Below are positions 35,801 through 46,900 of a stretch of DNA of 64,000 nt, in pieces. Origin of the DNA: Rhododendron vialii. Its lineage: Eukaryota > Streptophyta > Magnoliopsida > Ericales > Ericaceae. The notes under the pieces are model-generated. The model saw only the letters and a list, made by a program, of their open reading frames with translations. It did no database searches and was not told the origin of the DNA. The position numbers and the translations under genes were made by a program. The DNA is taken from positions 41,029,001-41,093,000 of the forward strand of contig NC_080560.1 of the NCBI RefSeq assembly GCF_030253575.1, written 5' to 3'. Numbering within the stretch: the stretch's first letter is position 1; each line of letters opens with the position of its first letter.

Positions 35801-38800
35801 TCCTGATACAGGCTTAATTCAATAGCAAAAAAGGAAGTATGACACAACTTAACATGCTGTGACCCAAAAAAAGAAGTGAAATGATATGTTATAGCCCCAT
35901 AATGATAAAATAATATTCTGCTTCAGAAATGATCAGCCATATGTTTTGTTGAACAATTGATTACAATCTGCGAAGTTATAATTACATCAGAAAACACCAA
36001 TAGTGTGGTTTCTGAAGAACAAACATTGTCTTGATTTTTCGTCCACAATGGCAACAAAAATCACAAAGCATGAGGACGTGTAATCGGGAATGAAGCAAAT
36101 AGAAGATGGAAAGAAGGTCACCAAGCAAGATGGCTTGAACATGTCTGCAAAAGTCGCAAGGATTCATTCATGACTACTGACTAGCAATAGGACAAGAAAT
36201 GAACGAGATCTAAGTATCAGCATGTCTTAAAGGGGGAACCATCCATTTCAACAGTTAACTGTTTATCTTTTGAATTTTGGTAGGCGGCTACACAGCATCT
36301 GAACGCTATCATCAGATACTCAACAGCTAGTTGCACATCACGTTGAGCCTCAGAAGCCCAGAATTTCCACATCCTCAAAGGTGTTTCTAGTCCACTCCTT
36401 CCATATAAACCCAAAGAAACCAACTGAAACAAAAAGGGGTAACAATGAAAGCCTCTCACATTCTATGTCTAGCACAACAATGACAAAATCACATCTAGTA
36501 CGGGATGACCTAAACAATACCAAAGAGTATTTAACCACATTACAACGAGAAAGAAGGTGATCCCCTGTCTCCTTCACTATTACGGTCAGGACAGCAATTG
36601 CAAGCATTCTCCCCCAATCCCAATTTCAATGGTCAACATTTCCCGCAACACTGGCACATGCAGAAAAGGAGACATTTGAAGGCAAATACATGCCAAATGA
36701 CAGAAAGTAGGTCTCTAATCACCACAAAATTAGAAAGATGTATTTGTTGCACTACCAGCTTAAAGTTCCTATCCTAGACCACCAAGGAAGATTATTATAA
36801 AGAACCTCAAGGCATTCTAACTTCCCAATGTCCACCAACTGCAGACATGTAAGTTTCTTCTAGAATATGGCTTCCATGTCACCTTGATCACTTCATAATT
36901 GTCATCTATTGCTTTGCAAACTATTCTCACATATGTCTACATGCACTGATATTTAAACGACCACATCCACACATAAATTTTCAACCTAAGTCACAACTAA
37001 AATTTTCACAAACATGTGAGGTCCAAAGGAGAAAAGGTTACAACATACAGTTTATAAAATTGTCAGATAATGAAAAATCAAATTAAGGCATCCAACTTGA
37101 CAAACCTCAAAGACTCCTTGTAACAGGCAATGGCAGCACGAGTTTGTGCAGAATTTCGATAAAGCTTTCCCATCAGTAGATTCATTTGCAAATTTCTAGA
37201 TTTGCTTGGAATCCCCTCCATCTGTGAAACAACCGAGTCAATTGATCATTTAAACAATGAAAACTGTAGAAGAGTACCAAGTTCATAAAAAATGTTTAGC
37301 AAACCAAACTTCCTCAGAATTCTCATCGTAGAACAAAGTAACAGACATCCTTACTGATAAATGGATAATAGAATTATTAATATGAATTAAAGTACATGGA
37401 ATAAGCTACGGAACAAGAAGGCAACTGATGAAAGGGATGAGTACTGTGATTTCCTGTTGGCAATATGCTACGCAAATCTTAAAAATCTTTTTGCCCTCAA
37501 CTGTCCCCAAGAAACTAAGGGGAGAGAGGAAGGTAGAGAAGGAGAAAGAGACTGTGAGAGACTACATCAATTAGCAACAGCACCTCATAAAAAGTGGCTT
37601 ACAGATCACAGCGAGAATAATGCAAACAAAAAGGATGGTAATGAGATTGAGACCTCGACAAGGGCAGCTCTATTCTCATTCAGTGAACAATGACAAGATG
37701 CGATCTTGAACTTTACCTGTACCAAGTTGTTTATATTCAAGTTCATAAACAAAACTTCTTAGACCCAAAATTGATTTTAAAAAGGAAAATAATGAGTAGG
37801 GGAACATATCAATCTACCTCATTTTCATTAATCCCCAAAAGGTTAAAAGAATTAGGAGAGGACGACCTGTTTGGTGCAGACAATGAATTTCTAGCCACTG
37901 TGCTCTGTTTCGGACCAATCTTGCAGTGTTGCAGTGCTTGCTTGTATGTATGCTGTGAAGGAAAAGAAATATAAGATGGCATGTTATGTTCAAAAGAAGA
38001 AGTAGCAGCATCGTGGGAATGTAGCCATATACAAAAAGACCAGAACATAGACGAGGAATTCTGTCTCGAAAAAACAATATGTTGGATGATCTTCCGACAA
38101 TATAAAATATTACAAAGAAAAGAATATGAATTAGTATCAGAATTGTAATGAAACATGTGATTGCTACTAAGTACCTTGAGCTTCTGTTTTTTGAGCCATG
38201 TTGGTTGGCCTACTTTCTATAAGGTATTAGGCCTGCAAGCGGTGGTTTGTAGCTAGAAAACCCTTTTGGTTTTTCAATCTAAAGACATGACATACTTCAA
38301 CATTGAACACGAGGTAATGTGTTATCCAATTCCCACATAAATGTTAAAGTCAAAAAATGGGCAGAAGAATCATTACCAACAGCAACATCAGTTGACATTA
38401 ATAGATATGTGCTATATCTCCACATCACCGGAGCCATAATTTGAACCCAGCTGCACTTAAACAAAAATGATACTCACACAACAATCCACACACAACACCA
38501 AACACAACCTCTCACATACATGTGGGCTCCACACACACTACTATGTGTGGGCCCCACATGTATGTGAGAGGTTGTGTAAGGTGTTGTGTTTGGATTGTTA
38601 TGTGAGTAGCATTGTTGTCACTTAAAATGACACGATTTTAATTCTACTTTCCTAAAAGTCTTAACATCTAATCAAGTAGCAAGAAACCTATCAAGAAGAA
38701 CTAAAGCCTCGTGAGAATGATCATTAGCTGTAATGTCTTTATCCATACACAAGTTGAAACGGGTACATGTACCGAAAAATGTTACTAGTTACCAATTATT

Positions 38801-39646
38801 CCAAAAGCTTAAGCTATTAAAAAAGGGAAAATGACGGCCCATAACGTGTTTTGATAATTAATACCCCGCCAAGAACATGCTGAGAACATTTTTTAATACT
38901 GAAAATGTCCTTGGCGGATATTAATTATCAAAACACGTCCTTGGCCGTCATTTTCTCATTAAAAAAAATTAGCCCAAAAATGCATCACAAGTTATCAACA
39001 CACTCCTACATGAGCAAGCCCATCTCACAGGTGAAGATGCAAACAACCACAACTCAAATGAAGCAGAATGCAAAGGGGAGAAGCACCACATATAGAGACT
39101 TCAACCCCAAGACCTCCAATAACCAACTCTAATACCATGTTAAGGTAACGATTCTCCCAAAAGCTTAAACCTTTAGGAAATGGTCCACTAATATCAAACT
39201 ATCCAACAAATTTATCCACAAGAATACGAACTCACAATTGCCCTGCGATACTCTCTCTCGCGGAACAGCGCATCGCCAAGGAGGACCTGCAACAAAATAT
39301 AATTACCACTACCAAGCAATTTCACAAACGAAGACCATACAAACTACGTAATTCGATTCTCGCGTACCAAGTTTTCGGCTTTGACAAGGGGACTGGTATC
39401 GGCGTTTACGGTAGAAGATGAAACAAGAAAACAACCCTGTAGAGCAAATGGGTTAAGACCATTGCAGTGATTCAAGTAAATATAAGGGCAAAACACAAGA
39501 ACCCTAGTGAGCATTTGTAAGGAGTGATGCGGGATTCTTCTAGTGTGGTGAAATTTGGATTGTATAAAGATGCGTACGAGCACTTGAGCTGAGTTGGAGA
39601 GGCCAAGATCGAGGAGTGTGGAGATTTGATCTTTCGGAACTTCCAT
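29877..39646 (-). CDS. APC7: Anaphase-promoting complex subunit 7 (TPR protein)
   Basis: Eighteen coding exons on minus: 39578-39646, 39368-39436, 39236-39286, 37818-37952, 37654-37716, 37106-37221, 35466-35550, 34584-34643, 34293-34338, 33274-33347, 32339-32389, 32058-32258, 31935-31979, 31663-31756, 31109-31254, 30375-30604, 30166-30226, 29877-29963. They join in frame to a 560-aa protein, close to my memory of about 558 aa for Arabidopsis APC7. Landmarks are the N-terminus MEVPKDQISTLLDLG, NRSSSPNSFN, AELGVPAKDIISLF, VRSIDPYLVTYMDEYAMLLK, WERKDERGALSYAEK and the acidic tail DEENEVEDADGD. TPR helices span roughly residues 150-530. In the APC/C ubiquitin ligase, APC7 sits in the TPR arm that receives coactivators and supports degradation of cyclins and securin. 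Most of its 9.8 kb is intron hosting MITE and retroposon insertions. Confidence 0.95.
31400..31525 (+). repeat. Local short tandem repeats in APC7 intron
   Basis: AAAAGCATTTGCACCATTAT plus a T-run occurs about three times between 31420 and 31520, with small changes (GCATCCGCACC, GCATTTGCACC). It lies within the intron between coding exons 14 and 15. Confidence 0.55.
33680..33778 (-). mobile_element. 5'-truncated Au-SINE-like retroposon in APC7 intron
   Basis: The segment is flanked by a perfect 15-bp duplication AAGGACCACATACAT (33665-33679 and 33779-33793). Read on minus, it contains GCTGACCCCAAGTGATTGGG, then ACGTAAGGCTTGG and a (TTTGG)n tail. The motif matches the conserved 3' end I recall for plant Au SINEs (family name from memory). 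Related copies lie at 44791-44836 and near 50001-50060. Confidence 0.75.
33970..34100 (+). repeat. Imperfect tandem repeat in APC7 intron
   Basis: TTTCTCCAACAGATCAGCA-like words recur three times at about 50-bp spacing (about 33975, 34030, 34078), each near GACTTGGAGTT or GATTTGGACTT. Confidence 0.5.
35143..35231 (+). repeat. Two-copy tandem repeat, about 44-bp unit
   Basis: An A-run followed by TCTAGAATAAAAA, CATAATGGGC and AAAAAACT occurs twice back to back in an APC7 intron. Confidence 0.7.
38462..38625. repeat. Fold-back CACACA/GTGTGT MITE in APC7 intron
   Basis: The arm at about 38470-38530 (ACTCACACAACAATCCACAC ... CTCTCACATACATGTGGG) pairs with the arm at about 38555-38612 (CCCACATGTATGTGAGAGGT ... 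GGATTGTTATGTGAGT) over about 60 bp. The top of the hairpin contains TGTGTGGGCCCCACATG. It resembles the element at 5485-5735. Confidence 0.65.
38825..38955. mobile_element. Mutator-like MITE, copy 2 (APC7 intron)
   Basis: The element is 131 bp, GGGAAAATGACGGCCC to GGCCGTCATTTTCTC, with long TIRs shared with copy 1 at 18596-18727. It is flanked by a perfect 9-bp duplication ATTAAAAAA (38816-38824 and 38956-38964). It lies in the intron between APC7 coding exons 3 and 4. Confidence 0.85.
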
Positions 39647-39665
39647 TGCTGCGTCGCAGAATATG

Positions 39666-39668
<3 letters not shown>

Positions 39669-39696
<28 letters not shown>

Positions 39697-39698
39697 AG
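39669..39698. repeat. CT microsatellite in the APC7 5' leader
   Basis: An uninterrupted (CT)n tract about 25-50 nt upstream of the APC7 start codon reads as (AG)n in the transcript. Length variation here could affect leader structure. Confidence 0.7.
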
Positions 39699-39934
39699 CG
39701 TGGGAACTTGGAAGTGAAGCAGGCAGTGAAGTACAGTGAAACCCGCAACCCCCGCTTTTTCTTTTGAAAACCCCCCCTCAAAATGATGTATAGGAATTTG
39801 GGATTTGTGGGCGTGTGTGGGGGGTTAACGGGCGTGTTTGGATTGGATTAGCGTGGAATGGTGGAGTTGAGCGGGTCTGGATATGTTTTGAATACCTTAC
39901 CGGCCAGTATACTGGTTCTTCTGATACCGTATTA

Positions 39935-40386
39935 GAGCTGGGCAACGGACACGAGATACGATAACACGATACAAATCGGACACGAAGTTAGCGGGTTAGA
40001 GTTGAACATTTCTGACACGAAACACGAAAATGACATGACTCGAGAACACGAATTCTAAATGGGTTGGGTTCGGGTTGAACACGCGAAACACGAAATTGAC
40101 ACGACTAACACGGTTACTAATCTGTGTCACCCATTAACACGAACGTATATACATAATATATGGTATATCTGTAATTCTATATCGAGTTGGTCAGCAGACA
40201 CGATAACACGACACGAACCGGACACCAAGTTAACAGATTAGGGTTGAGCATTTCTGACACGAAACACGAAAATGACATGACTCGAGAAACATGAATTCTA
40301 AATAGGTTGGGTTCGGGTTGGGTGATTTGTGACACGAACCCGACTAACACGACACGAACACGACCCGACACGACCTGTTACCCAGG
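39935..40386. mobile_element. hAT-like MITE with internal tandem duplication
   Basis: The left end TAGAGCTGGGCAACGGACAC and right end CGACCTGTTACCCAGGC are approximate inverses. Inside, a block (GATAACACGA ... GGACAC ... TTTCTGACACGAAACACGAA ... GGTTGGGTTCGGGTTG) occurs twice, at about 39957-40076 and 40201-40320. Runs of ACACGA words dominate. No protein domain is visible. Confidence 0.55.
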
Positions 40387-40394
40387 CATATACC

Positions 40395-41023
40395 TAGGGG
40401 TGATACCGGTCCGGTTTCGACCGGTTTTGAATATTTTTTCGGTCGAAACCGGTTATCCGGTTTTAGCATTTTTGAAACCGGAACCGGTTGAAATGAAACC
40501 GGTCCGATTTCGACCGGTTCAACCGGTTTCGGTCCGGTTTATTCGGTTAATCCGGTTTTCATTCATGAGCCACATTTTTGGCCCAACACATCAAAAAATT
40601 CACAATTCAACCCACAAAAATTCATAATTCAACACTTTTTTTTGGCCCAACAAAAAAAGATCAATTTTGAGCCCAATACATCAAAAAAATCCATAAAAAC
40701 AGATCTAGTGGGAGCAGTGAGAAGTGAAAAGTGGGAGTCTGAGACAGAGGGGATTGTGGGGTGCGGGTAGAATGAAATTTTCTTTGGGAATTTAGGGCTC
40801 AATTGGTAAAGGGGTTAATATATATATGTATATATTATATTATATATCCGGTCCGGTTTCGACCGGTTTTTAGAAGACGTAAACCGGAAACCGAACCGGA
40901 AAACCGGTTTGTAAAAATTTTAAAACCGGAACCAGATCGAAATTATTCAACCGGTTTAAAAAATTCGGTCCGGTCCGATTTTTCCGGTTTCGGTCGATTT
41001 TCCGGTTTCGACTAACACCCCTA
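40395..41023. mobile_element. hAT-like MITE, TAGGGGTG family, copy 2
   Basis: The element is 629 bp, beginning TAGGGGTGATACC and ending GACTAACACCCCTA. It is flanked by a perfect 8-bp duplication CATATACC (40387-40394 and 41024-41031). Both ends are studded with CCGGTTTCGACCGGTT-type palindromic words (GGTCCGGTTTCGACCGGTTT near each end), giving an extended hairpin potential. Copy 1 at 1383-1731 has the same outermost 8 bp. Confidence 0.85.
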
Positions 41024-41253
41024 CATATACCGTATGTAAAGGTACCGATAACATATCAGGTACCGTTTTAAATTTAGCACAATTATCATTATATATAGTT
41101 ATAAATCCATTATTTTCCCCATGATAACCAGTTCATCATAATTCATAACTTATCTTTCATTAGACTACAAAAAAATACGCCTTCATTGTATAACTCTCTT
41201 CCAATATAATAAAATAAAATAAAGAAGGAAAAGCGTTAACTCAACTATCAAAA

Positions 41254-41531
41254 ATTTAAGAGGGGTTAGCTTAATTGGTCAGAATTTTTGTATCTTATTA
41301 AAAAGTCAGGAGTTCGAGTTTTTGCACCTGCGTATGAGTGTTTTTCCCTTAGAGGGTTTTTCCTTTTTTTTTCATTGTTTCTATCTTATAATGGACTTAT
41401 TTCTTATATTGGTTGAGTTGTTAGACTTGGTTACCTCGTGAACTCTCATAATTAATGTAATGTCCCGAGTTTGACCTTCGTACTTTATAACTGATGTAAA
41501 ATGATATCTTTTATCAATTGACAAAAAAAAA
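41254..41531 (+). mobile_element. tRNA-derived SINE, family B, copy 2
   Basis: GGGGTTAGCTTAATTGGTCA (A box) and AGTCAGGAGTTCGAGTTTTT (B box) are followed by a body homologous to 8581-8802 and a terminal ATCAATTGACA plus A-run. A perfect 11-bp duplication AACTATCAAAA flanks it (41243-41253 and 41532-41542). It is longer than copy 1 because of a segment with GTCCCGAGTTTGACCTTCGT. Confidence 0.85.
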
Positions 41532-41707
41532 AACTATCAAAACTCGAGCTGAGCCTCGAGCTGCAAGTGACCAACTTTGATGCCCCATTATGCTAAAGTT
41601 CTTTTTTTTAAGTACTTATTTCTTACTATTTTACGAGAAAGTTCATTCTCTTACAATTCATCATCTTTAATTTAAAAAAATAAATAATTATTTAGTAGAA
41701 GTTGAAC

Positions 41708-42238
41708 TAGGGCTGCAAACGAGCCGAGCCAAGCCTTACCATGTTCAAGCTTATTTATCAAGTTTTTAACTTACCCAAGCTCAAGCATGAGCTCAGTGAA
41801 AATGAGTCGAGCCGAGCAGACATTCGCTTGACTCGAGCTTGAAGTTTAACGGACAAACGAAAAATGTATACATATCATCGCACAAGCCTAATACAACAAA
41901 AAAATATTTTGATTGTAAAGGTATATATCTTTCATTTTCCTATACTCTATACGAAAACACACTCAATTTTAGAATAATAATAACATATAGTAATATATTT
42001 TTGTAAGAATTATGCACCAGGGTATTAAAATGCTAATGATAATTGTAGTAATTAACATAAAAAGTCTACTAAGTATTGGCTTGCAAGCCAACTCGAGCCA
42101 AGCCTCTACTGGCTTGTGTTTGGCTTGATAACGAAATAAGTCTAGAATTTGAGCTTGAGCTTGTTTATTTATGTCTCGAGTTGAGCTTGAACGAGCTTTT
42201 ACCGAGCTGAATCTCAAGTCTGTTCGTTTGTAGCCCTA
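41708..42238. mobile_element. hAT-like MITE, TAGGGCTGCAAACGA family
   Basis: The left end TAGGGCTGCAAACGAGCCGA and right end GTTCGTTTGTAGCCCTA are inverted. The flanking 8-mers AGTTGAAC and AGTGGAAA match 6 of 8, suggesting an old hAT insertion. The interior is rich in CGAGC/GCTCG words. Related ends occur at 44336-44573 and at 47789. Confidence 0.7.
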
Positions 42239-42311
42239 AGTGGAAACACACGCTGATTTATTTACGGCCCCAGTGGTACGAAAGGGCAAATACTATAAAA
42301 AAATTTAATTA

Positions 42312-43332
42312 GGGATGAGCTATTTGCAACCACAAAATCCCCCTAAACATAGTCTGTTTTTAAATAAACTACTTTCGGACAACAATGCCCTTAAAAATTG
42401 ACAAAAATACCCTTAAGATTACTAAACACAACCCACCCCCTCCATCGCCGCCGAGAATTTTCAACAACGAACAGAGATTGACGAGATTCTACGAGCTTCA
42501 ACTCCTTTTGTGCGAATCCTGTTTGTAGACATCATGAATTTTCAACAACGAGCAGTGGTTCATTCGATTTCAGATTAAGGGCGAGTTCATGTTCTACTCT
42601 CGTTGCCTAGAAAATTCCGGATACTAATTTCTAAAAAATACCCACTAATTCGGAAGTTAACTTCCGAAATTAATCAAAGAATTCGGAAGTTAGAGTCGAT
42701 CGCGCATTACCAAAATGCGTGATGTCAATCGTGTATGCATGAAATGCTTTTACGGATGTTGGATTATGCTAAAACGCATGTCGTAAATGCGCCGCGCATT
42801 ACCATAATGCGTGATGAACTTTAACTTCCGAATTCTTTGAATAATTTCAGAAGTTAACTTCCGATTTTGGTAGAAATTTTCGGGACTGGATATCTGATCG
42901 GAGGTTTCAAAGAAAAAATTATCAACCTCGTTGAACTCTGTTTGCCACGACCCACGACCGGAGTTTTCGCTGACCATGTAATCTTTCAACAAAAAATATA
43001 ATTTTTTGTCAACCACAATTTAGGGAAAGTTATTAAGTTTTGGTGTTGTGTGGTGGTGTTAACAGGAGAGGAGAGAACGGGGAGAGAGAAGGGGAAGGGT
43101 AGGAGAAGAAGAAAAATGACTGGTGTAGTGGTGGTGGTGACTGGTGAGAGAGAGAGAGAGAACAGAACGGGGAGAGGGAGAAGGGGAAAGATGACTGGTG
43201 GGAAGGGTATTTTAGGAAGTTAATGGATATTTGTTAAGTTGCGTATAACAAATTGTTACGTTTATAAGATTTGTGAGTTCGGCTTAAAACATGCTAAGTA
43301 TAAAAAATTTGTGATCACAAATAGCTCGCCCC
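42312..43332. mobile_element. hAT-like non-autonomous transposon of about 1 kb
   Basis: The left end GGGATGAGCTATTTGCAACC and right end CACAAATAGCTCGCCCC are inverted. The flanking 8-mers TTTAATTA (42304-42311) and ATTAATTA (43333-43340) match 7 of 8. The interior contains the perfect palindrome TTCGGAAGTTAACTTCCGAA (about 42650-42669), an inverted pair of GCGCATTACCANAATGCGTG segments (about 42701 and 42793), and a GA-rich minisatellite (about 43066-43190). A truncated relative begins at about 52357. Confidence 0.7.
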
Positions 43333-43914
43333 ATTAATTACAGTGATCAGGATAGATATTAGGAAATAGGCAAGGGGTGCAGACAGATTTTTCTAAATCT
43401 TTGGCCTGATAAACGGATAAAAACTTATTCACGGCTTCGCGTAATTTTATCCGTCCGTTTCAACAATTAACGATTGCGATATATTTTTAAACTATTACTG
43501 ATACTAAATATTTGTTACCGTTAATAAATTTTTTTTAATCTGAATTATCCAAAATATTTTTGGACCCCCGAAAAAATTTACGGAGGCCCTGTTAGTAGTA
43601 CTTTCTGGGACTTGCGGCACTTGCCTCCAAAATGCATTCGGGGCGGAGCTGACCAAGGCCCTAGATTTTATTATTCCATATTCATCTGAATTAGTAGGAG
43701 TATTAATTTCCCTTCTGGGAGCATTTTCAGTGTAATTTGATCCGTTTCGTTAAAGTTTTTATTTTATAAATTAAATACGTATTTAAAAAAAAAATTACTT
43801 ATTATTCTCGCTAAGGAGTAAGGACTATACGTAGGATTACTCTTCCACGTTTCCAGCTCCTTTTTCAAGCGAGTCGTCTTCGTCTCCGTCATCTCCCTCC
43901 CATTACAAACATCC
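43333..43914 (+). other. Promoter region of the RING gene
   Basis: AT-rich sequence upstream of the start codon; no other gene. A pyrimidine-rich leader (CGTCTTCGTCTCCGTCATCT) directly precedes the ATG. Confidence 0.45.
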
Positions 43915-46900
43915 ATGGAGTCGTCGTCGTCTTCTTCTTCTTCTTCTTCACGAAGACCACTCCACACGCATCCAAAACCCACACCCGCTCGCCAGAAACC
44001 ACTACCCAACCGAATCCAATCCGCAATCCGAGGCAAATCGTGCCCAATATGCCTGACCCACATCGACGCTCGCACAGCAGCGGTGATAACCGCCTGCCTT
44101 CACGCTTACTGCGTCGATTGCATTCGTAAATGGAGCCACTTGAAGAGAAAATGTCCTCTCTGCAACCTGGACTTCGATTCTTGGTTTTTCAAGATCGACC
44201 CCTATTCTCGAACCTTCCTCCGAGAGAAATTGCCGGGTCTCGGCGAGGGTAGAAAGGTCGTTTCCGAGGGGTTACGGCTTAGAGCGAATCATCGTCTTGT
44301 AGAGCAAAGGTGTGTGGTTTTTCATTATTTTTGAGTAAGGATGCAAACGAGCTGAATTGAGCTTCGTCGTCATGTTCGAGCTCGGCTCGTGTACTGTCTA
44401 AAGCTTGAACTCGGCTAGTTTTTAAATCAGCCGAGCCCTTAACAGGCCGACTTGGCTAATTTACGTAATGAGCCTTTTTAAACTAGTTAGAGCTTTGGAG
44501 GGCGGAGCTGGGCTCGTTTGGTAAATGAGCCGAGCTGAGCTGCTCGTTAGCAGCTTGGTTCGTTTGCAGCCGCATTTTTGGGCGATTGTTTGTGGGGCGA
44601 ATAAACGAGCAAAATGAGGGTGAAAGAGGGGGCTAACTTTCCTTGCTCACCTTTAGCTTGCTTATGTGTTAGTTGATCAATTGAGGTTTAAACGAGCTGA
44701 ATCTCAAGTATTTTGATTTTGTTTGTATTATAAGCTGTATGAGCTAGAGCCCCGTGGTAACTTGTTCGAGTTTAAATTTGATAGATTAACCAAACCAAAT
44801 CGAGCCTTATGTCCCAATCACTTGGGGTCGGCTATAATAGATTAACTAGCTTCAGAAAAAGAAAAAAAATTAAAGCTTGGAATATTTATGTAACCGTTCT
44901 TGAACCAGTTTTTTAGTGAGCAAAAATTGGATTGAGTAGCTTGGTTCATTTATCAGTCGTACTTGTTTGGTTGATGTGGAAATGCAGGAAAAGAGATGAA
45001 ATTTTGCAGGCTTGGTTTATTTATATAAAACCTATCTTCAACAAGTTTTTTAACGAGCCAAAATTGGATCGAACCGAGTAGCTTGGTTTTATCAATCGTA
45101 CTTGTTTGATTGATATTGTCTTCCGGCAGTTGGAGCTTGATATAGCTTTTGGACTCCAGTGAAATGTTATGTATATAGCTGGAAGCTTTGTGTGACCTTT
45201 GTCTTGCTTGGGGCCTTAGTACTAAAAATCTTGTACTAGCTATTGACCGTACAGTACTTTTTTGTCCTGCTGGTAAGTTTTATGTAGCTCAGGTTCTGTT
45301 CTGAAATCTGTTGGTATGGTTTGGATTAGGGCTTCGCCCTTTTGTTTTGTACCTATTTCTGCTCATTTCAATGAGTTGTAGAATTTATGAGAGAAAATGG
45401 ACACACACACGATAAGCTTTACGCTGCGCCTGTAGAAATTTTCAGTAAGCCGGGGTGTGGTTGTGATGTTTTTGTCTTGTTTGTTCGGTTGGTGGGATAT
45501 TTGGTGAGAAGGAAGGAAATTTTGTGGTTATTTGGTGTAAATTAGGGGAAAATTCGAGAGTCCAATATTTTGCTATTAGACGGGTTTTTGTTTTTTGATG
45601 GTTTTGCCTGTAGGATTGTGAATAAACTTTTAAATTCGGCATGCTTTTAGGGTTATCAGAAGATCAAGGGAAGAATTCAATTGTTTCAGTGGGCAAACAA
45701 GGCCATTGCCGAGACAAAGATGGTTTGGAAGGTCAGAATCAGAGTCGTCTGATGCTGTTGCCCAGAGAGTTCTTCAGTGGCGCGCTAGGTATTGTCCATA
45801 TTGTTCCCCTTCCCCGAATTTTCTTATTTAATCCGTACTCGGTTTGATTTATCTACTTCAAATATGATATCACTGCTTTAACTTGTTTTCTCAGACATTT
45901 CTTTAGGATAGATAACAGGTTTCGGAAACAACTTATTGCAAGTTGTTATGATCTGGTTGAATGGTGTTTCTAATGTGAAATTGATTCTCGCAGCATATAT
46001 GAACAACACTTGCAAGCTGTTCCTTTTTCTTCTCGGAGTAATCAGGAGCAGGTATGTTCATCAGCCGAAGTTGTTGTGGTTCATAGAGAAGGAAACGGAC
46101 ATAATTCTTTGTGTTCAATTTGTTCCAAACCTTCTTCAAATGAAATCCAGTAACCGACATAAAGAATATCTTTGGGAGAGTATGGAACCACAAGTGCTTT
46201 TCCCAAAACCTTTTTTTCCCAAAGAACTAACATGGATACATATTTTTTTTTGCTTTTTTTGTTCAACATGTACCAATTTAGACGCTTGTGTACTCAAGAT
46301 TGTTGAGGTTTTTCAATTGTCATATGATGTCTGCAGCTGTCCGTCATTGGATCTCAAATAAGTGTGCTCCATCTATTTTTTTGTGTGGAGGGTTCTTGTT
46401 TGTAGATACTCTATAAACTTGCTCCGATTTGTGCATCTTGGATAGACAGAGTTTGTCTATGGACACTTAAATGTCCCCCGGCATAAAGAATTTAGGGACA
46501 ACCACTTACATGCATGTTATGTACTCAACTGTTTTCTTGGTGATATTTCAGTCAATTGTTCCCTCAGGATGTTTCTGCAAGACTCCTCCAACACCCTCAC
46601 ACGGGGAGCTTTTGGAAAGGGCTCCTTTGTATTGCACATTCTTTACCAAATAATGTCTATTTGTGATACTAGTTTAAACGGAAGTCTTTGGGTTTGTCGA
46701 ATGGAATATGGAAGCATTTGATTCTTGGGGAAGAAGAGAGAGAATATAATTAGTTTATTTTTGAGGGCTGACTTTCCATCTTCTGTTTTGATCTACAGAA
46801 CACGACAAGGAATAATTGTGCTCAAGAAAGGATAGAGAAGAAAATAGAGCCATGGATTCGAAGGGAACTGGAAGCTATCCTTGGGGATCCTGATCCGTCT

